A DNA stretch of 64,000 bases from Euclidia mi (Eukaryota > Arthropoda > Insecta > Lepidoptera > Erebidae): the NCBI GenBank assembly GCA_944739405.2, contig OX123182.2, positions 69,133,183 to 69,197,182 on the forward strand, written 5' to 3'. A program made the position numbers and the translations under genes. This document shows, in pieces, positions 1 through 10,044 of the stretch (position 1 is the first letter of the stretch; each line of letters starts with the position of its first letter). A model generated the notes under the pieces. The model was not told the origin of the DNA. It did not search any database and saw only the letters and a list, made by a program, of their open reading frames with translations.

Positions 1-4
1 TTAT

Positions 5-241
5 GTGATAAATAAATATTACTTCTCACAATATTTTTTTTCTTTCGTGAAAAATCTTTACCTCCATATAAGGGCCTCCAAAAAAATTTTTATACGGGGC
101 CCCGACAAGGCACGCTACGCCACTGAGAATGTTACACACAAAATCGGTATATCCACCGACCAAATGCAGCGTAGTTTAATCCTTAAACAAACGCGAGCTC
201 CTGTACAAGTTATTAAGAAAGTTAGGGTGGTTTTAGGGTAA
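5..241 (+). CDS. Unrecognised open frame at window edge
   Basis: A 78-codon open frame ends in a clean stop at the left edge of the window. The second half is richer in charged and polar residues (it contains PDKARYATENVTHKIG and ends VIKKVRVVLG) and looks more coding-like than the first half, which is AT-rich. It could be the last exon of a gene or element that begins outside the window, with the exon starting somewhere near 75-100. I do not recognise the family and no domain is visible. It may equally be a transposon fragment. Confidence 0.2.
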   Translation: MINKYYFSQYFFSFVKNLYLHIRASKKIFIRGPDKARYATENVTHKIGISTDQMQRSLILKQTRAPVQVIKKVRVVLG

Positions 242-1108
242 AGAACACTTGCAGATTCTATATTATGGCATCTAAAATATTAAAAAAGTAGGGGATGGGG
301 TAGTTTTAGTGATGGTAAATAATTTACCATTATCCGTTCATGACTCCCAAATTTTGCAATTTGGTGGTAAAATAGTTATCATTGTCCGTTTCGTTAATTT
401 TTGTGTCTAGACTAAGTGACTTCCTCTTGGTTCTACTTGTGTGTACTTGTTTTATCAAAGTAGATAGTAAATCACAAAAAAAGCATGTAATGAAAGTAAT
501 AATATTTTTTAAGACAAATTGTATTTCAGAAATAAACAAAATACCAATTGAACGTATAAACATAAAAAATAAGTAGATTCTTATGCCTTGAGTTTAACGT
601 TAACAAACGAAGATACTATGTTAACAAACGATATACGCTTTACATTAGAAAAAAATAGCATTTGCGTTTCAAAATAATATATTATTATAATTAGCATTTC
701 GTAATTATACAGACAACGTATTTTTATATATATAAACTGATTTTTATCAAAGCGAGATCGGACAGTGGTCAATTATTTGCCGCTTTTTTTAAACATCTAA
801 AATTGCGCATACTGCTAAGAAGTGAGATTACAGACAAAATGTTATAGTTTTGATATTTGAATCGAAAAAGCAAATACCATAGGATGACTTATAATATGTA
901 AAAAAACAATAAAGATTAAAAATACGTAACATCCGTAGTAACATCGATACCTTTAATGTTACCGTATGATAGGATGCTTTATTTAAAAAAAGTCGAAGTA
1001 GTAATATATATACCTTTATTTGAATAAGGGTTAAAATGCTTATCAAATCCTGTTATTACTATTTTTGTACCTATTTTTAGTATAAAATAATAATCTTAAT
1101 ATATAATG
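242..1108. other. AT-rich DNA with no recognisable gene
   Basis: Low-complexity AT-rich sequence. The short open frames here lack codon structure, and I see no RNA gene or repeat that recurs in the window. Confidence 0.5.
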
Positions 1109-1324
1109 GTGCATAGGGTTCCCACCAAAAACTTAGGGTTCCCAGCCAACCTCACCTGCAAGTGGTGCACCTGCCGATCAACGGACGAGGCTCTGGAAAA
1201 CAAAACATCCCGATAAGCGGCAATAGGCTCGCCACCTATTACGTGGGATCAAAACACTGGCGAAAAGTGGGCGTTTAATACGTTTCTGCCTACCCCTTCG
1301 GGGAAGCAGGCGTGAGTCTATGAG
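1109..1324 (+). repeat. SINE family A copy 1 (CTTCGGGG-hairpin repeat)
   Basis: Begins GTGCATAGGGTTCCCACC, contains GCGGCAATAGGCTCGCCACC and CTACCCCTTCGGGG, and ends in a short TATG-type tail. The same sequence recurs at 16499-16750 and 56144-56376. The copy at 16499 is bounded by a 15-bp target-site duplication, which marks the family as retrotransposed by a LINE. It shares its last third with SINE families B and C. Confidence 0.8.
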
Positions 1325-1531
1325 TCTATAATATATAAAATCCTTGCGTTACTGACTGACTGACAGACAAGCTACAGCCGAAACTATTGGGCGCTGGAAG
1401 CTGAAATTTGGCATGTATGTTCCTTGGGGACCGTAGAGGTGCACTAAGAAGGGATTTCCCGAAATACTCACGGGATCGGTCAAAACTGTTAATTTAAATT
1501 ATGTGCAGGCGTAGCTGCTGGCGTCCTCTAG
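1325..1531 (+). mobile_element. Short Helitron-like element, copy 1 (TC...CTAG)
   Basis: Starts TCTATAATATATAAAATCC, has CTGACTGACTGACAG near the left end, and ends GGCGTCCTCTAG followed by T. Related copies lie at 10519, 14971, 26549 (minus), 30188 (minus), 35282 (minus) and 37665. The TC start, CTAG end, lack of terminal inverted repeats and T after the end fit non-autonomous Helitrons common in Lepidoptera. No Rep/helicase coding is present. Confidence 0.75.
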
Positions 1532-1585
1532 TAAAAAATAAAAAGATATTCACAGAATTACAGAAGGCATAAAGTTAAACAATAG

Positions 1586-2045
1586 TCATCATCCTCTTAG
1601 CGTTATCCCAGTTTCAATCTGGGGTCCGCTCTCTAGTCTAACCGGATTTGGCTGAATATTAGCTTTTCCACGGAGCGACTGCCTATCTGACCTCCGCAAC
1701 CCGAAGGGATAGCGATATTCCATGGTTTAGGCTAGTGTCAGTTTGCTTAGAAGGTACTGACGCCCTGTAACGACTGTCAAAGATCTTCGTGATAACCGGG
1801 ACCGACGGCTTAACGTGCTCTCCGAGGCACGGGACAAGCGATAATTAACCATTCAATACGCACATAACTCCGAAAAGTCATTGGTGCGCGCCGTGGATTC
1901 GAACCCGATACCCTCTGCATGGCAGTCCCGCCGACCGCTGATATATTATGTTAATTAGTTACCTTTTTATTTTCAGATAAACCTGTCTATGGTATTCCTA
2001 AGAAGGGTCGACAGTCGACATCGTCTTATTTACAGGAAGAATTTT
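1586..2045 (-). mobile_element. SINE family D copy 1 with extra 5' sequence
   Basis: Bounded by a perfect 15-bp direct repeat AAAGTTAAACAATAG (1571-1585 and 2046-2060). On the minus strand it carries a tRNA-type B box (GGTATCGGGTTCGAATCC near 1905-1925), a central block CCGGGACCGACGGCTTAACG on the opposite strand at 1796-1815, and a tail of ATGATGACT type at the left. The second copy is at 21741-22113 on the plus strand. About 100 bp (1946-2045) at the 5' side is not part of that second copy. Confidence 0.85.
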
Positions 2046-2060
2046 AAAGTTAAACAATAG

Positions 2061-2337
2061 TATTCTAATATAATATTACTCTTAATGGTATGAATTTCAA
2101 TCGATTGGAAAGAACACCATACCCCTGTACTAGTTATAAACTGTAGGGCTAGGTATTCGTATATACAATAAAATACCAATTACCTAGTCTTTTAGAATTA
2201 CCATTTAGTACGTTCAAAAGTAAAATAAAAGACTCCATTAATGATTATTTCAGTGATAAGGATATAGATGGTCACTTACACTAGCCAACTCTTGATTATT
2301 TTGAATTTATATGGATACCTTGCTTTTCAGTTTTGTT
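2061..2337. other. AT-rich spacer
   Basis: No gene or repeat recognised between the SINE and the next repeat. Confidence 0.4.
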
Positions 2338-3165
2338 TTTTAGGGTTCCGTAGTCCACAAGGAACCCTTATAGTTTCGTCATGTCCGTCCGTCTGTCCGT
2401 CCGCAGCCTAGCTCAAAGACGCCTGGTGCTAGAAAGCTGATATTTGACATGAATATAAACATAAGATATTGCAAGAAAACTGTAGAATAAAATTTAGGAA
2501 AATATTTTTTAAGGGTAGGTATCTCCCCTACATTTATAGTGGGGTTTAATTTTTTTTTTGTTGAGTACCCCATCATGTGGCATATCATTGGATAGGTTTT
2601 AAAAAAATATTATTAGTTTGTTCAAATCATTTTTCGATCAAGTGATTGGTTTGTCAAATATCAAGCTTTGAAGTGAAAAAAATTGTTAGACTCAAGTGTC
2701 CCCCCCCTCTGCCGGCTAAACTGTTAATTGGGAAGAGGTGAAAAAAATCACAAATGTAGTACATATAATGAATTTAAAAGGAAAACTATCATGGCTAAGT
2801 AGATATCACTAGTTTACGAGTAATCGTCGGTTAACTTATAAATACCTATTTCTGTGAGTTTACATTGGGCGCGCTGGCTTAATCTTAAAGATATACGTAC
2901 TTTGGTATGTAATGTACTACGTATGTATTATAGTAGTAGGTATATCTTGGAAACCACATTTTATGTTTACAATACATAACTGGATACATACCTAGTATTT
3001 TTCTAAACAAACCTTAGATTCTTATAATAGTGTTATTAAAATTATTTTTTCAGCAAAATAAACAGTCGGATTTGTTGTAGGTACATTTGCAGCAAGTCAT
3101 TATGGGCAACTACGGAACCCTACATTGCGCGTGGCCCGACACGCACTTGGCCGGTTTTTATATAA
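2338..3165. repeat. GGTTCCGTA-ended repeat, copy 1
   Basis: Left end TTTTTAGGGTTCCGTAGTCC with GTCCGTCCGTCTGTCC microsatellite; right end CTACGGAACCCTACATTGCGC then GACACGCACTTGGCCGG. A second copy occupies 11759-12297 with the same two ends but a different middle. The two ends are partly inverted relative to each other (GGGTTCCGTA / TACGGAACCC). This is a well-spread lepidopteran repeat type; its class is not clear to me. Confidence 0.65.
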
Positions 3166-3585
3166 TATCTCTAGTTCTATTAATTTAATATTCATGTATT
3201 AAGAGGTCATTCAACTTACTACATTTAGGTACATTTTCATTGTTGTTCCACAAATTTTATTAAAATTTGCTACAGTGTTAGATGAAGATAACTCGTTATC
3301 ATGGGCTGGATACTAACGTTTTTGTAATTTTCGTGTATTCATATACCGTCACTTTCTGTAACATACTTAGGTACTTTTCCACCATAGTTCTGAACATGAT
3401 CACGAGTTGCCTACATTATAAGGCGTAAGTGGATGCTCCTGTTACACAATATTCACATTGGAAGACTACTACAGCACTTAATTTAGTAACTGCATATTTG
3501 TTTAAGTATTATGTATGTTCTTATTTACTATTTACAAGTAATTAATTACAATGTGGAACAGTTGCAGCTCCTTACAAAAACAAAA
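3166..3585. other. Intergenic sequence, nothing recognised
   Basis: AT-rich with no convincing coding or repeat signature. Confidence 0.4.
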
Positions 3586-3589
3586 CATG

Positions 3590-3785
3590 TACCATAACAC
3601 TGGCGATTAAAAAGAGTGGCCACGAGTTTTATTGCCCGTTCTTTCTCGTGGTTCTGCCTATTGCTTTGCAAACGAGGCAGTAAATGTAAATGTAGAAGCA
3701 TTAGTAATTTACTTTAAAAATTCGACACCTTGTGACCTAGATGAATAAATGATTTTTGACTTAAATTTGACTTTGACTTGTTCAA
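3590..3785 (+). mobile_element. LINE 3' end with TTGAC-type tail
   Basis: Plus-strand sequence AAAAAGAGTGGCCACGAGTT followed by TTTATTGCCCGTTC and then GAATAAATGATTTTTGAC with repeated TTTGACTTTGAC. This is the form of a lepidopteran LINE 3' untranslated tail. It abuts the antisense LINE ORF1 on its right, so two elements or an inversion meet near 3785. Confidence 0.6.
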
Positions 3786-4341
3786 GGCAGATGATTTTTT
3801 GAACTAATGATTTAGTATCTTCACTGGATTTAAACTTGTCGTTCGGATGAATTGCCACCGAACTTAAACTTATTGGCTGGATGAAATTGTGGGCACTTTT
3901 TTTAACCATGTCAGCGAAAGACGGTCTACTCGAGATGGGTTTCGAGATCTCTTGCATAGATTGTTGCAAATCTTGTAGTCTTTGAGACAAATCGAGTTGG
4001 TCTTGCTGAGATTTGATTGTACTATGGGCTTGGATAGTATTCGCCTTCAGGGACTGGTACTGAACTGCCAACATTGAAACTTTATGGCCCACTTTTCGAC
4101 AGAGATGGCTGACTTTCATTTTCTGCTCAGTATTCAGTTTTCCTTCTGCTGCTACAGAGCATACTTCGTTGAGGTACTGCTCAATGGACGACATCCAGGA
4201 CTGGATTTCTGGGGTAGAGATGGCTTCAAAGGCATGGCTGCCTTGCGTCGGTGCTCTACGTTGAGGCTCTGGTTCAGGTGCCGGCGTTGGAGGGGGAGAG
4301 CGGGCAGTCTTGCCACTCCGATTGAAAGGACTGTGGTCCAT
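3786..4341 (-). CDS. LINE ORF1 (gag-like) fragment, truncated
   Basis: The likely start is the ATG at 4341 (MDHSPFNRSGKTARSPPPTP). The protein has a proline-rich basic N-terminus, then a coiled-coil-like helical stretch rich in Gln and Leu (about residues 95-150) and a conserved-looking block SSEDTKSLVQKIICLEQ where the RNA-binding part of ORF1 usually begins. The frame then runs into the antisense of the neighbouring LINE tail at about 3785, so the RNA-recognition and zinc-knuckle regions are missing. The product would be the nucleic-acid chaperone of a non-LTR retrotransposon; this copy is broken. The assignment to LINE ORF1 is from composition and layout rather than a catalytic motif. Confidence 0.6.
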
Positions 4342-4544
4342 TATATTAAAAAAAGAGTACAATATACTGGGCTGAACATTATTCGTAATGAACGTCCTAG
4401 TACGTAGCAATCCTTCTTGACTGGCTGTTTACAGCCTATTACTTTGTGAGGTTCCAAAATGTCAATGGTTTAAAACGACCTCTCAATATTTGCACTATTA
4501 AGCAGCAGGGCAAATAATTCTAACTAATTTAGATAATTGTTTTT

Positions 4545-4800
4545 CGTGTGAGTGTGTGGCCAAACTCTGGTGTCGGAGTTTTCAGACCGCCCGAAGGCCT
4601 CCGACATGGCCTAACGATCCTTGTACTCAGACAAGAACCGGGACCGACAGCTTTACGTGCCCTCCGAAGCACGATAGCGCTCAGATGAAAATGCCACACA
4701 CGGTCACCCATCCAAGTGGTGACCTGTGCAAGCGTTGCTTAACTTTGCCGATCTGTTACGAACCGCAAGCCAAGTCTCGCTATGAGCGCTACTTAGTTAT
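4545..4800 (-). mobile_element. 5S rRNA-related SINE
   Basis: The plus strand at 4695-4760 reads CGGTCACCCATCCAAGTGG and GCGTTGCTTAACTT, the complement of the 5S rRNA segment that contains the internal promoter (AAGTTAAGCAAC and ACTTGGATGGGTGACCG). The element is therefore a 5S-headed SINE or 5S-derived repeat reading leftward. It also holds GAACCGGGACCGACAGCTTT with CTCCGAAGCACG, the same central block found in tRNA-headed SINE family D. Confidence 0.7.
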
Positions 4801-5700
4801 TTAGATAATAAGGGTAACTTCTTTTAGAGAAGCGATATGTTGCCAAAACATTTTGGGACAGCATTTTTTTCTGTAATAGGAATAAGTGCTGTGTAAGTAC
4901 TTACCTCCTTTACTACAGTGTGTGTACACACAGTAGCCTAGACAGTAGCAGTACATTCAGAAGTGCCAATTAATGACATTTATCTTGTAAGAAAAGTGCC
5001 GATACACAGGCAACTGAGGACTTTCAAAGAAGAGACGGCCTCAAGTCATGAAGAATACAGCTATGATTCTTATTTTTTATAAAATAGGTAGATTTAAGTC
5101 TCGTGGCAATAGATCAGTATATTGAGCGCGAAATCGTCAGATCTACCGAAAAGTTGGTAGAATTGGCAACGCTGTGTGTGGTGACTGGTGTCACGCGCTG
5201 TACCGCTTATGGTACCGCTGCGCTCGCCGCAGGCCCGCACCCCACCCTCTCTGACGCAGACCGGGATATTGTTCGCGACAGACGCTGTCACGACAGATTG
5301 CATCAGACAAAATGCTCGCTCTCATATAAAATGTATGAAACAACTAATGGGACAGGAAACACCAGAGGCAGCCTTGTGAAGCCCTTATTCATAGTGTAGA
5401 GATCTGGAGCTCGGCGAAACTGAGAGAAAGGAAACTCATAGGAGGCGATTGTGCAAAATACGTGGTCAAAGGTCTTCGCGAAAGTACTGGGAAAGACTCA
5501 TCTGACAAAGGTGACTACCTCTAGTAGTGATACCTTAGATGCTGGCTCTTTAATACTTCTGCGAATATCTATAGCTCTCTGTCGCGTCAGAGAAATGTGT
5601 ACGCGGCTTTACTCAGCAATACTTGTCATTTTAATTCATCACACAGTTGGGTACGGCAGTTAACAGTATATTCTAATCTATGACGGCAGTTTGACTGCAT
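4801..5700. other. Intergenic DNA, partly GC-rich, no gene assigned
   Basis: Contains 60- to 98-codon open frames around 5100-5660 with a GC-rich patch near 5195-5290. None resembles a known family, they overlap in several frames, and no splice-linked neighbours were seen. May be an old element. Confidence 0.35.
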
Positions 5701-5702
5701 AG

Positions 5703-5875
5703 ATGGCGTTGTGGATTAAGTAGTCACCTCGACGCATGCCACTGAGCGGCGAGTCGTGGGTTCAATTCCCACATGAGGCAATACTTTGTATCATCCACAA
5801 ATAGTTGTTTCGAATCTGGATGTTTTTGTGACGCCCACATCGCAGAATTTATTACTAGTGAGGGAGATGCCTTCT
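5703..5875 (+). mobile_element. tRNA-derived SINE, family E copy 1
   Basis: Starts GATGGCGTTGTGGATTAAG, with an A-box-like region and a B box GTGGGTTCAATTCCCAC at about 5755-5772, followed by ACTTTGTATCATCCACAAAT. The same body is present on the minus strand at 60905-61830. The cloverleaf is degenerate, so a SINE rather than a functional tRNA. Confidence 0.65.
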
Positions 5876-6910
5876 TTTGAATACATAAATTAAGTTTTGA
5901 GAAAGTTGGAAACTAGCCTAAAAACACTTGTATTCAAACTGCAAAGTTTTATAGGTCTGCTGTAAATACTCCCACATTACTGGTGCAGTGGCACCTTGAT
6001 CAATCTTGTGCACCAACATGTTACAACCCATCTGCTACCTTTCAATATCCAGAACATTGCATAACAAACAATTTGTTAACAATATGTATGATATCAATAC
6101 AATGTTTTTTTAATTAAACTTCATATTTATTTTATAACTTTATTTATATGAAAATTGAAAATATTTTTAATCCTTGCACATCACTTTAATCCTCAGTCTA
6201 ACATATCGTCAAACCTTTATCAATACATGGCATATTTATATACGCTTGATACTTAACAATAAAATATATTAGTACTTAAATGTGCATCCCAGTTGGTCAG
6301 GTGCTGAAAAAGCTTAATATGATAATTATAATAAGTTTAACATTCTTAACTTTTTAATCATATGTGAAAACTTGCTTAAAAGCTTGATTTTTTGGTGAGA
6401 TTTACCAATTGGTTGCGAATGGCACACCAGGTGTACCACAGATAATTTTTATGTGACATAATCAGGCCAAAACAAACAAAAAAGGACTACAAAATTGCTG
6501 TTTACACATGACCATTGGCACAATATGCATGTTATCAACTTTTATGGCACTAGGCACACAACTAGTCATGGCATGGCATTAATCATGGCCAGAAGTTTTT
6601 GAAAATGATATATGCAACAAATTGGCTAACTAAAAACAAACTGTAAGTTAAAAGTTTCAACATACAAATCAGTGCTGTGATCAGACATCACAAAAATATG
6701 TTTTTTAATTGAAGAATATAAGTAGGTACTTGTCACACAGTACACAATAAGATACAATGAAAACATCCTGGGCTTCAACGTTTCATCATAATATACTAGA
6801 TAGGTATGGTCACATAAATCAATGTTTTAAATATTGTTAAATCATAGAAAATATAAGCAATTGTTCTCATACATTAAATCTGCAACGTGTTTGTTTTAAA
6901 TTAAATTATG
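5876..6910 (-). other. Probable LAMTOR2 3' UTR and flank
   Basis: AT-rich sequence directly downstream of the LAMTOR2 stop on the minus strand. Candidate AATAAA signals on the minus strand (TTTATT on plus) lie around 6127-6152, which would give a 3' UTR of about 750 bases. No coding seen. Confidence 0.4.
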
Positions 6911-7362
6911 TTATGAGCTAGCAACCTGTTTTAAAGGCCCTTCAAGATATTGTGCAATTGCATTAATTTTCTCTTTTAATATACCAAAGCCAACTGTTTC
7001 CTTAGCATATAGACATAGTAATAAATTTGCTACTTGTGTTATCGCAATTTTTCCATTTAGGCAGTCCACTAATATCAAATGCAATTTATCTTCCTTGAAT
7101 ACATTTCTACCATGTTTCTCGTAGGCTGACCATACGTTGCTAGCGATAGCTGCTGTGACTCTTGCGTCTTTGTCATTGTACCCAGAATATGCTAATAATG
7201 CTCCTTGGTGGTTCAGCAACCTAAAAAAGTAATATAAATTATTTAGGGGATGATATCATTATCGGATTACACTTGATATCTATTGCACACATACAACGTG
7301 TTTTCAACACCTCCTGTGTTTGCCTGACTCAGTACTTGTGTCAATGCTTTTGGTTTTAACAT
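6911..7362 (-). CDS. LAMTOR2: Ragulator complex protein LAMTOR2 (two exons)
   Basis: Exons join 7362-7295 and 7220-6911 to give 378 nt, 125 residues, the same length as human LAMTOR2. The start is ATG at 7360-7362 (MLKPKALTQVLSQANTGGVE). The donor GTATGT and acceptor TTTTTTAG split a Leu codon so that the protein reads TLLLNHQGALLAYSG across the junction. The rest shows the family core DARVTAAIASNVWSAYEKHG, ANLLLCLYAKETVGFG and a C-terminal QYLEGPL. The family adopts the Roadblock/LC7 fold and is known to pair with LAMTOR3 in the lysosomal Ragulator scaffold that anchors Rag GTPases and mTORC1/MAPK signalling. A downstream in-frame ATG at 7219 also gives a long frame but would lose the conserved N-terminal helix. 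A repeated unit begins about 130 bp upstream of the start, so the promoter is short or lies within repeat DNA. Confidence 0.96.
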
Positions 7363-8094
7363 TTTTATACGTTTCACAACTGATTTTTACAAGTAATTCT
7401 GAAGAACAAAATAATGTTGTTTTTATTTGCGTTGCCGTAGGTAGTTGCTGTCAACAGTGTCAAAATTATCAAATTTGTCAAAATTATCAAATTATCTGGG
7501 AATAATATGGGTTGGACATACCTACTAAATTAGCGTGCGTAAGTACCTACTAAACGTTGGGCGAATAAAATGGCTGCCGTACTCCAGAATATTTGAGCAT
7601 TGAGCCGGTTAGAAGTAAATAATACATTATTGTAGATTTAGAAAAAAAATGTAAATTGATATTTGTAATAAGTTACTTTAGTTAGTTTCCAATCCATAAT
7701 ACGCACGGGGGCGAACATAGCAAAGCGAACAACGTCCCTTGTATCAAACATGTAACAAAATATTCTCTGGTAGGCAATATCGATAATGTGCTGTGAAAGT
7801 ACCGGACATGAATGGCGCCATACATACCGTAATGAAACACACATCCACACTGAAATACCATGAGGGGATAAGAAAAATCAAAATTGATTGATAAATTTTA
7901 TTTATTTGTTTTTATTTATAAATTAAATTATTTTCTTCAACGTTTCATTGCTAGGAATTCTCGCATACAGTTGGTGTTCATGTTATCCGTTGGCAAAAAC
8001 ATATGTAATATAATTATTTTAACTGCCTTATTTTCCTTAATATAGGGCTGGATGCAGAGGTTTTTGGTTTTATGTAAGCAGGGCTAAGTAAAGT

Positions 8095-10021
8095 TGTTGG
8101 AAGACTTAGAGACTCTTTGGTTAGGATATTTTTTCTTTGTGTTTTCAAATGAATTGATACGTTCTTTTTCATTATTGTTTGATCTGTCACATTGTAAACA
8201 GCTTATTTTATTTTTCTAATATAATTAATATTCTAGTATTTTTTACTATTGTTTCACTTGCTACATTAAGGATTTCATCAGGTTATGGGCAATATAATTA
8301 TGGGTAAAGCCAAAGTGGGCAATGTCTCGCGCAAGTAAATGGGCAAACCTATTCCAAATAATGTAGTATGTTTTTTCCTGTGAAGCTACCCCATGAATGT
8401 TTCAAGTATGTGATCATTGATCTAAATGTGAAATAATTTCTTTTCTCGTGGAATATTATTTTGTGAAGAACTAAATCACCTTAGTGTTTATGCCAGTATG
8501 GAAAATAATATTAGCTCTTCGAGTATGAATACTACAATTGTAAGTAATTCACATATATCTATTGAGAAACTAAAAGGTGTTTCAAATTATCAAAATTGGA
8601 AGTTTCAAATCAAACTTTTATTAATTGATAATGGCTTATGGGATGTTATTACGAGTACTATTTCGGACCCCATAAAAGACCAGAGAGCATACGCCAAAAT
8701 ATGTTTAAATATCGAGCCGATTTGCTACCCTCATGTCAAGATTTCCAAGACGCCGGGAGACGCCTGGAATAGTCTAAAGGCAGCTTATGAGAATAGTGGC
8801 ATTAGTCGACGATTAAGCCTTAAAAGGAAGCTATCGCAGCTCAGATATGTTGATCATAGCTCAATGGACCATTATTTAGGAAATATAATTTCTGTGACTC
8901 AAGAATTGGCAGATATTGGATGTCAAATAGAGGATGATGAACTAGCCGAAATTATGCTAATTGGATTACCAAATGAGTTTGACTCATTGATAATGGCCAT
9001 GGAAGCCACGAATACTAAACTGTCATCTGACTTTGTGAAATGTCAGTTGATACAAAGTGAATTTAAAAAAGGAACTTTAATGTCGAATGTGGAACCTACT
9101 GAGAAGATTCTTGTTGCAAAAGACAAATTTGTTCCAACATGTCATAATTGTCAAGAAAAAGGGCATATTAAGCCAAGGTGTCCCAAATTAAAGAAGAATT
9201 TGAAGAAGATTCCTGAAAAAACTTTGACGCCAGTTGCATCTTCGTCTACAAAGAAGGGAAGTAGTGCAAATCTGACAGTATTCTCTAAAGAAATTGCTTT
9301 AGTGAATAGCGTTTGTGACAGTGATAGCTGGATCTTAGATTCAGGGTGTTCTAGTCATATGACTAATCGGAAAGACTGGATGAATAATTTTTCTACCAGT
9401 AACCAATCCGAAATTACTACTGCGAATAATGATAAGATATACAGTGAGGGCGTTGGTGATATTACTGTAACATTTGATGATAATATTAAAAAAGTAATTA
9501 CTGATGCTTTGTATGTGTCGAAAGTAGCAGCTAATCTTTTGTCTGTTAGCAAAATTGCAGCAAAAGGCTATGTTTTATTATTTGATGTTAATAAATGTCA
9601 TATTTACAGGAAGGATAAGGTCAATGTGACTGGTTCCAGCGTTGTAACGGCTACTAATGTGGATGGTATTTACAAAATTGATCAGAAAAAAGATTGTTAC
9701 GTATGTAAGGAAAACCAAGAGCCTAATATTCGCACTAAAGGTAATGCTTTTGTGTCCAACCTTAATTCTTTGGAACTATGGCATCGTCGCCTTGGGCATT
9801 TAAGTTTAGCAGGTATGATTACTTCGTGATAGATTAGCGAATGGTATTAAGTTTACCAGTGGTGATTTGACACCATGTACTCCTTGTTTTGAGGGTAAAC
9901 AAAAGAGCAAATCATTCCCGCGTGGTCAGGCACAAAGGAGCGTGACAAAACTTGACTTAGTTCATACGGATATCTAGTATTTTTTACTATTGTTTCACTT
10001 GCTACATTAAGGATTTCATCA
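8095..10021 (+). mobile_element. Ty1/copia retrotransposon with large internal deletion
   Basis: The 5' LTR is 8095-8280 (TGTTGG...TTCATCA, 186 bp). Directly after it is the primer-binding site GGTTATGGGCA, the form used by Drosophila copia. The 3' LTR survives only as its last 49 bp (9973-10021). A 5-bp target duplication AAAGT flanks the element (8090-8094 and 10022-10026). Paralogous empty sites at about 10893 and 15345 read CTAAGTAAAGTAAGTT, confirming the insertion point. The integrase core, reverse transcriptase and RNase H are gone. Confidence 0.93.
8498..9829 (+). CDS. Copia Gag-protease polyprotein, truncated
   Basis: A 443-codon frame starts at ATG 8498 (MENNISSSSMNTTI). Gag of the UBN2 type covers about residues 20-190 (FKGVSNYQNWKFQIKLLL-like start, YLGNIISVTQELADIG). 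A zinc knuckle CHNCQEKGHIKPRCP (CX2CX4HX4C) is at about residue 214. The aspartic protease active site is WILDSGCSSHM at about 278, followed by the pre-integrase motif LWHRRLGHLSLAGM at about 427. The frame ends at tandem stops at 9827-9832; the reading continues in another frame (RLANGIKFTSGDLTPC, EGKQKSKSFP, LDLVHTDI) to 9975, which shows a frameshift, and is then cut by the internal deletion into the 3' LTR. In intact elements this polyprotein supplies the capsid, protease and integrase; this copy cannot move by itself. Confidence 0.93.
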   Translation: MENNISSSSMNTTIVSNSHISIEKLKGVSNYQNWKFQIKLLLIDNGLWDVITSTISDPIKDQRAYAKICLNIEPICYPHVKISKTPGDAWNSLKAAYENSGISRRLSLKRKLSQLRYVDHSSMDHYLGNIISVTQELADIGCQIEDDELAEIMLIGLPNEFDSLIMAMEATNTKLSSDFVKCQLIQSEFKKGTLMSNVEPTEKILVAKDKFVPTCHNCQEKGHIKPRCPKLKKNLKKIPEKTLTPVASSSTKKGSSANLTVFSKEIALVNSVCDSDSWILDSGCSSHMTNRKDWMNNFSTSNQSEITTANNDKIYSEGVGDITVTFDDNIKKVITDALYVSKVAANLLSVSKIAAKGYVLLFDVNKCHIYRKDKVNVTGSSVVTATNVDGIYKIDQKKDCYVCKENQEPNIRTKGNAFVSNLNSLELWHRRLGHLSLAGMITS

Positions 10022-10044
10022 AAAGTTTAGTAAGTTAGTCAAAT

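Larger units (their letters stand above)
7494..10044 (+). repeat. Repeat unit R, copy 1 (left half), split by a copia element
   Basis: Sequence GGAATAATATGGGTTGGAC onwards matches copies at 10045, 12844 and 13243. It contains GAATGGCGCCATACATACCG and ends at GGGCTAAGTAAAGT, where the copia element (8095-10021) is inserted. The unit resumes after the insertion for about 20 bp (TAGTAAGTTAGTCAAAT) and then switches to the start of copy 2. No transposase or inverted ends seen; the nature of the unit is unknown. Confidence 0.75.

Noticed and set aside
4084..4407. 107-codon plus-strand frame
   Set aside because: Shadow of the antisense LINE ORF1.
3709..4410. Host coiled-coil gene on the minus strand
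   Set aside because: The C-terminal part is the antisense of a LINE tail and the body has LINE ORF1 layout.
4695..4760. 5S rRNA gene
   Set aside because: Only the internal-promoter half is similar and it carries many changes; the element lacks the rest of 5S rRNA.
5755..5775. Functional tRNA gene
   Set aside because: Only A and B boxes survive; no paired acceptor stem. The same sequence is repeated as a SINE at 60905-61835.
8498..10021. Copia Gag-Pol as a host gene (domesticated Gag)
   Set aside because: LTR, primer site and target duplication are present and the frame is broken at 9827, so it is a plain dead retrotransposon.
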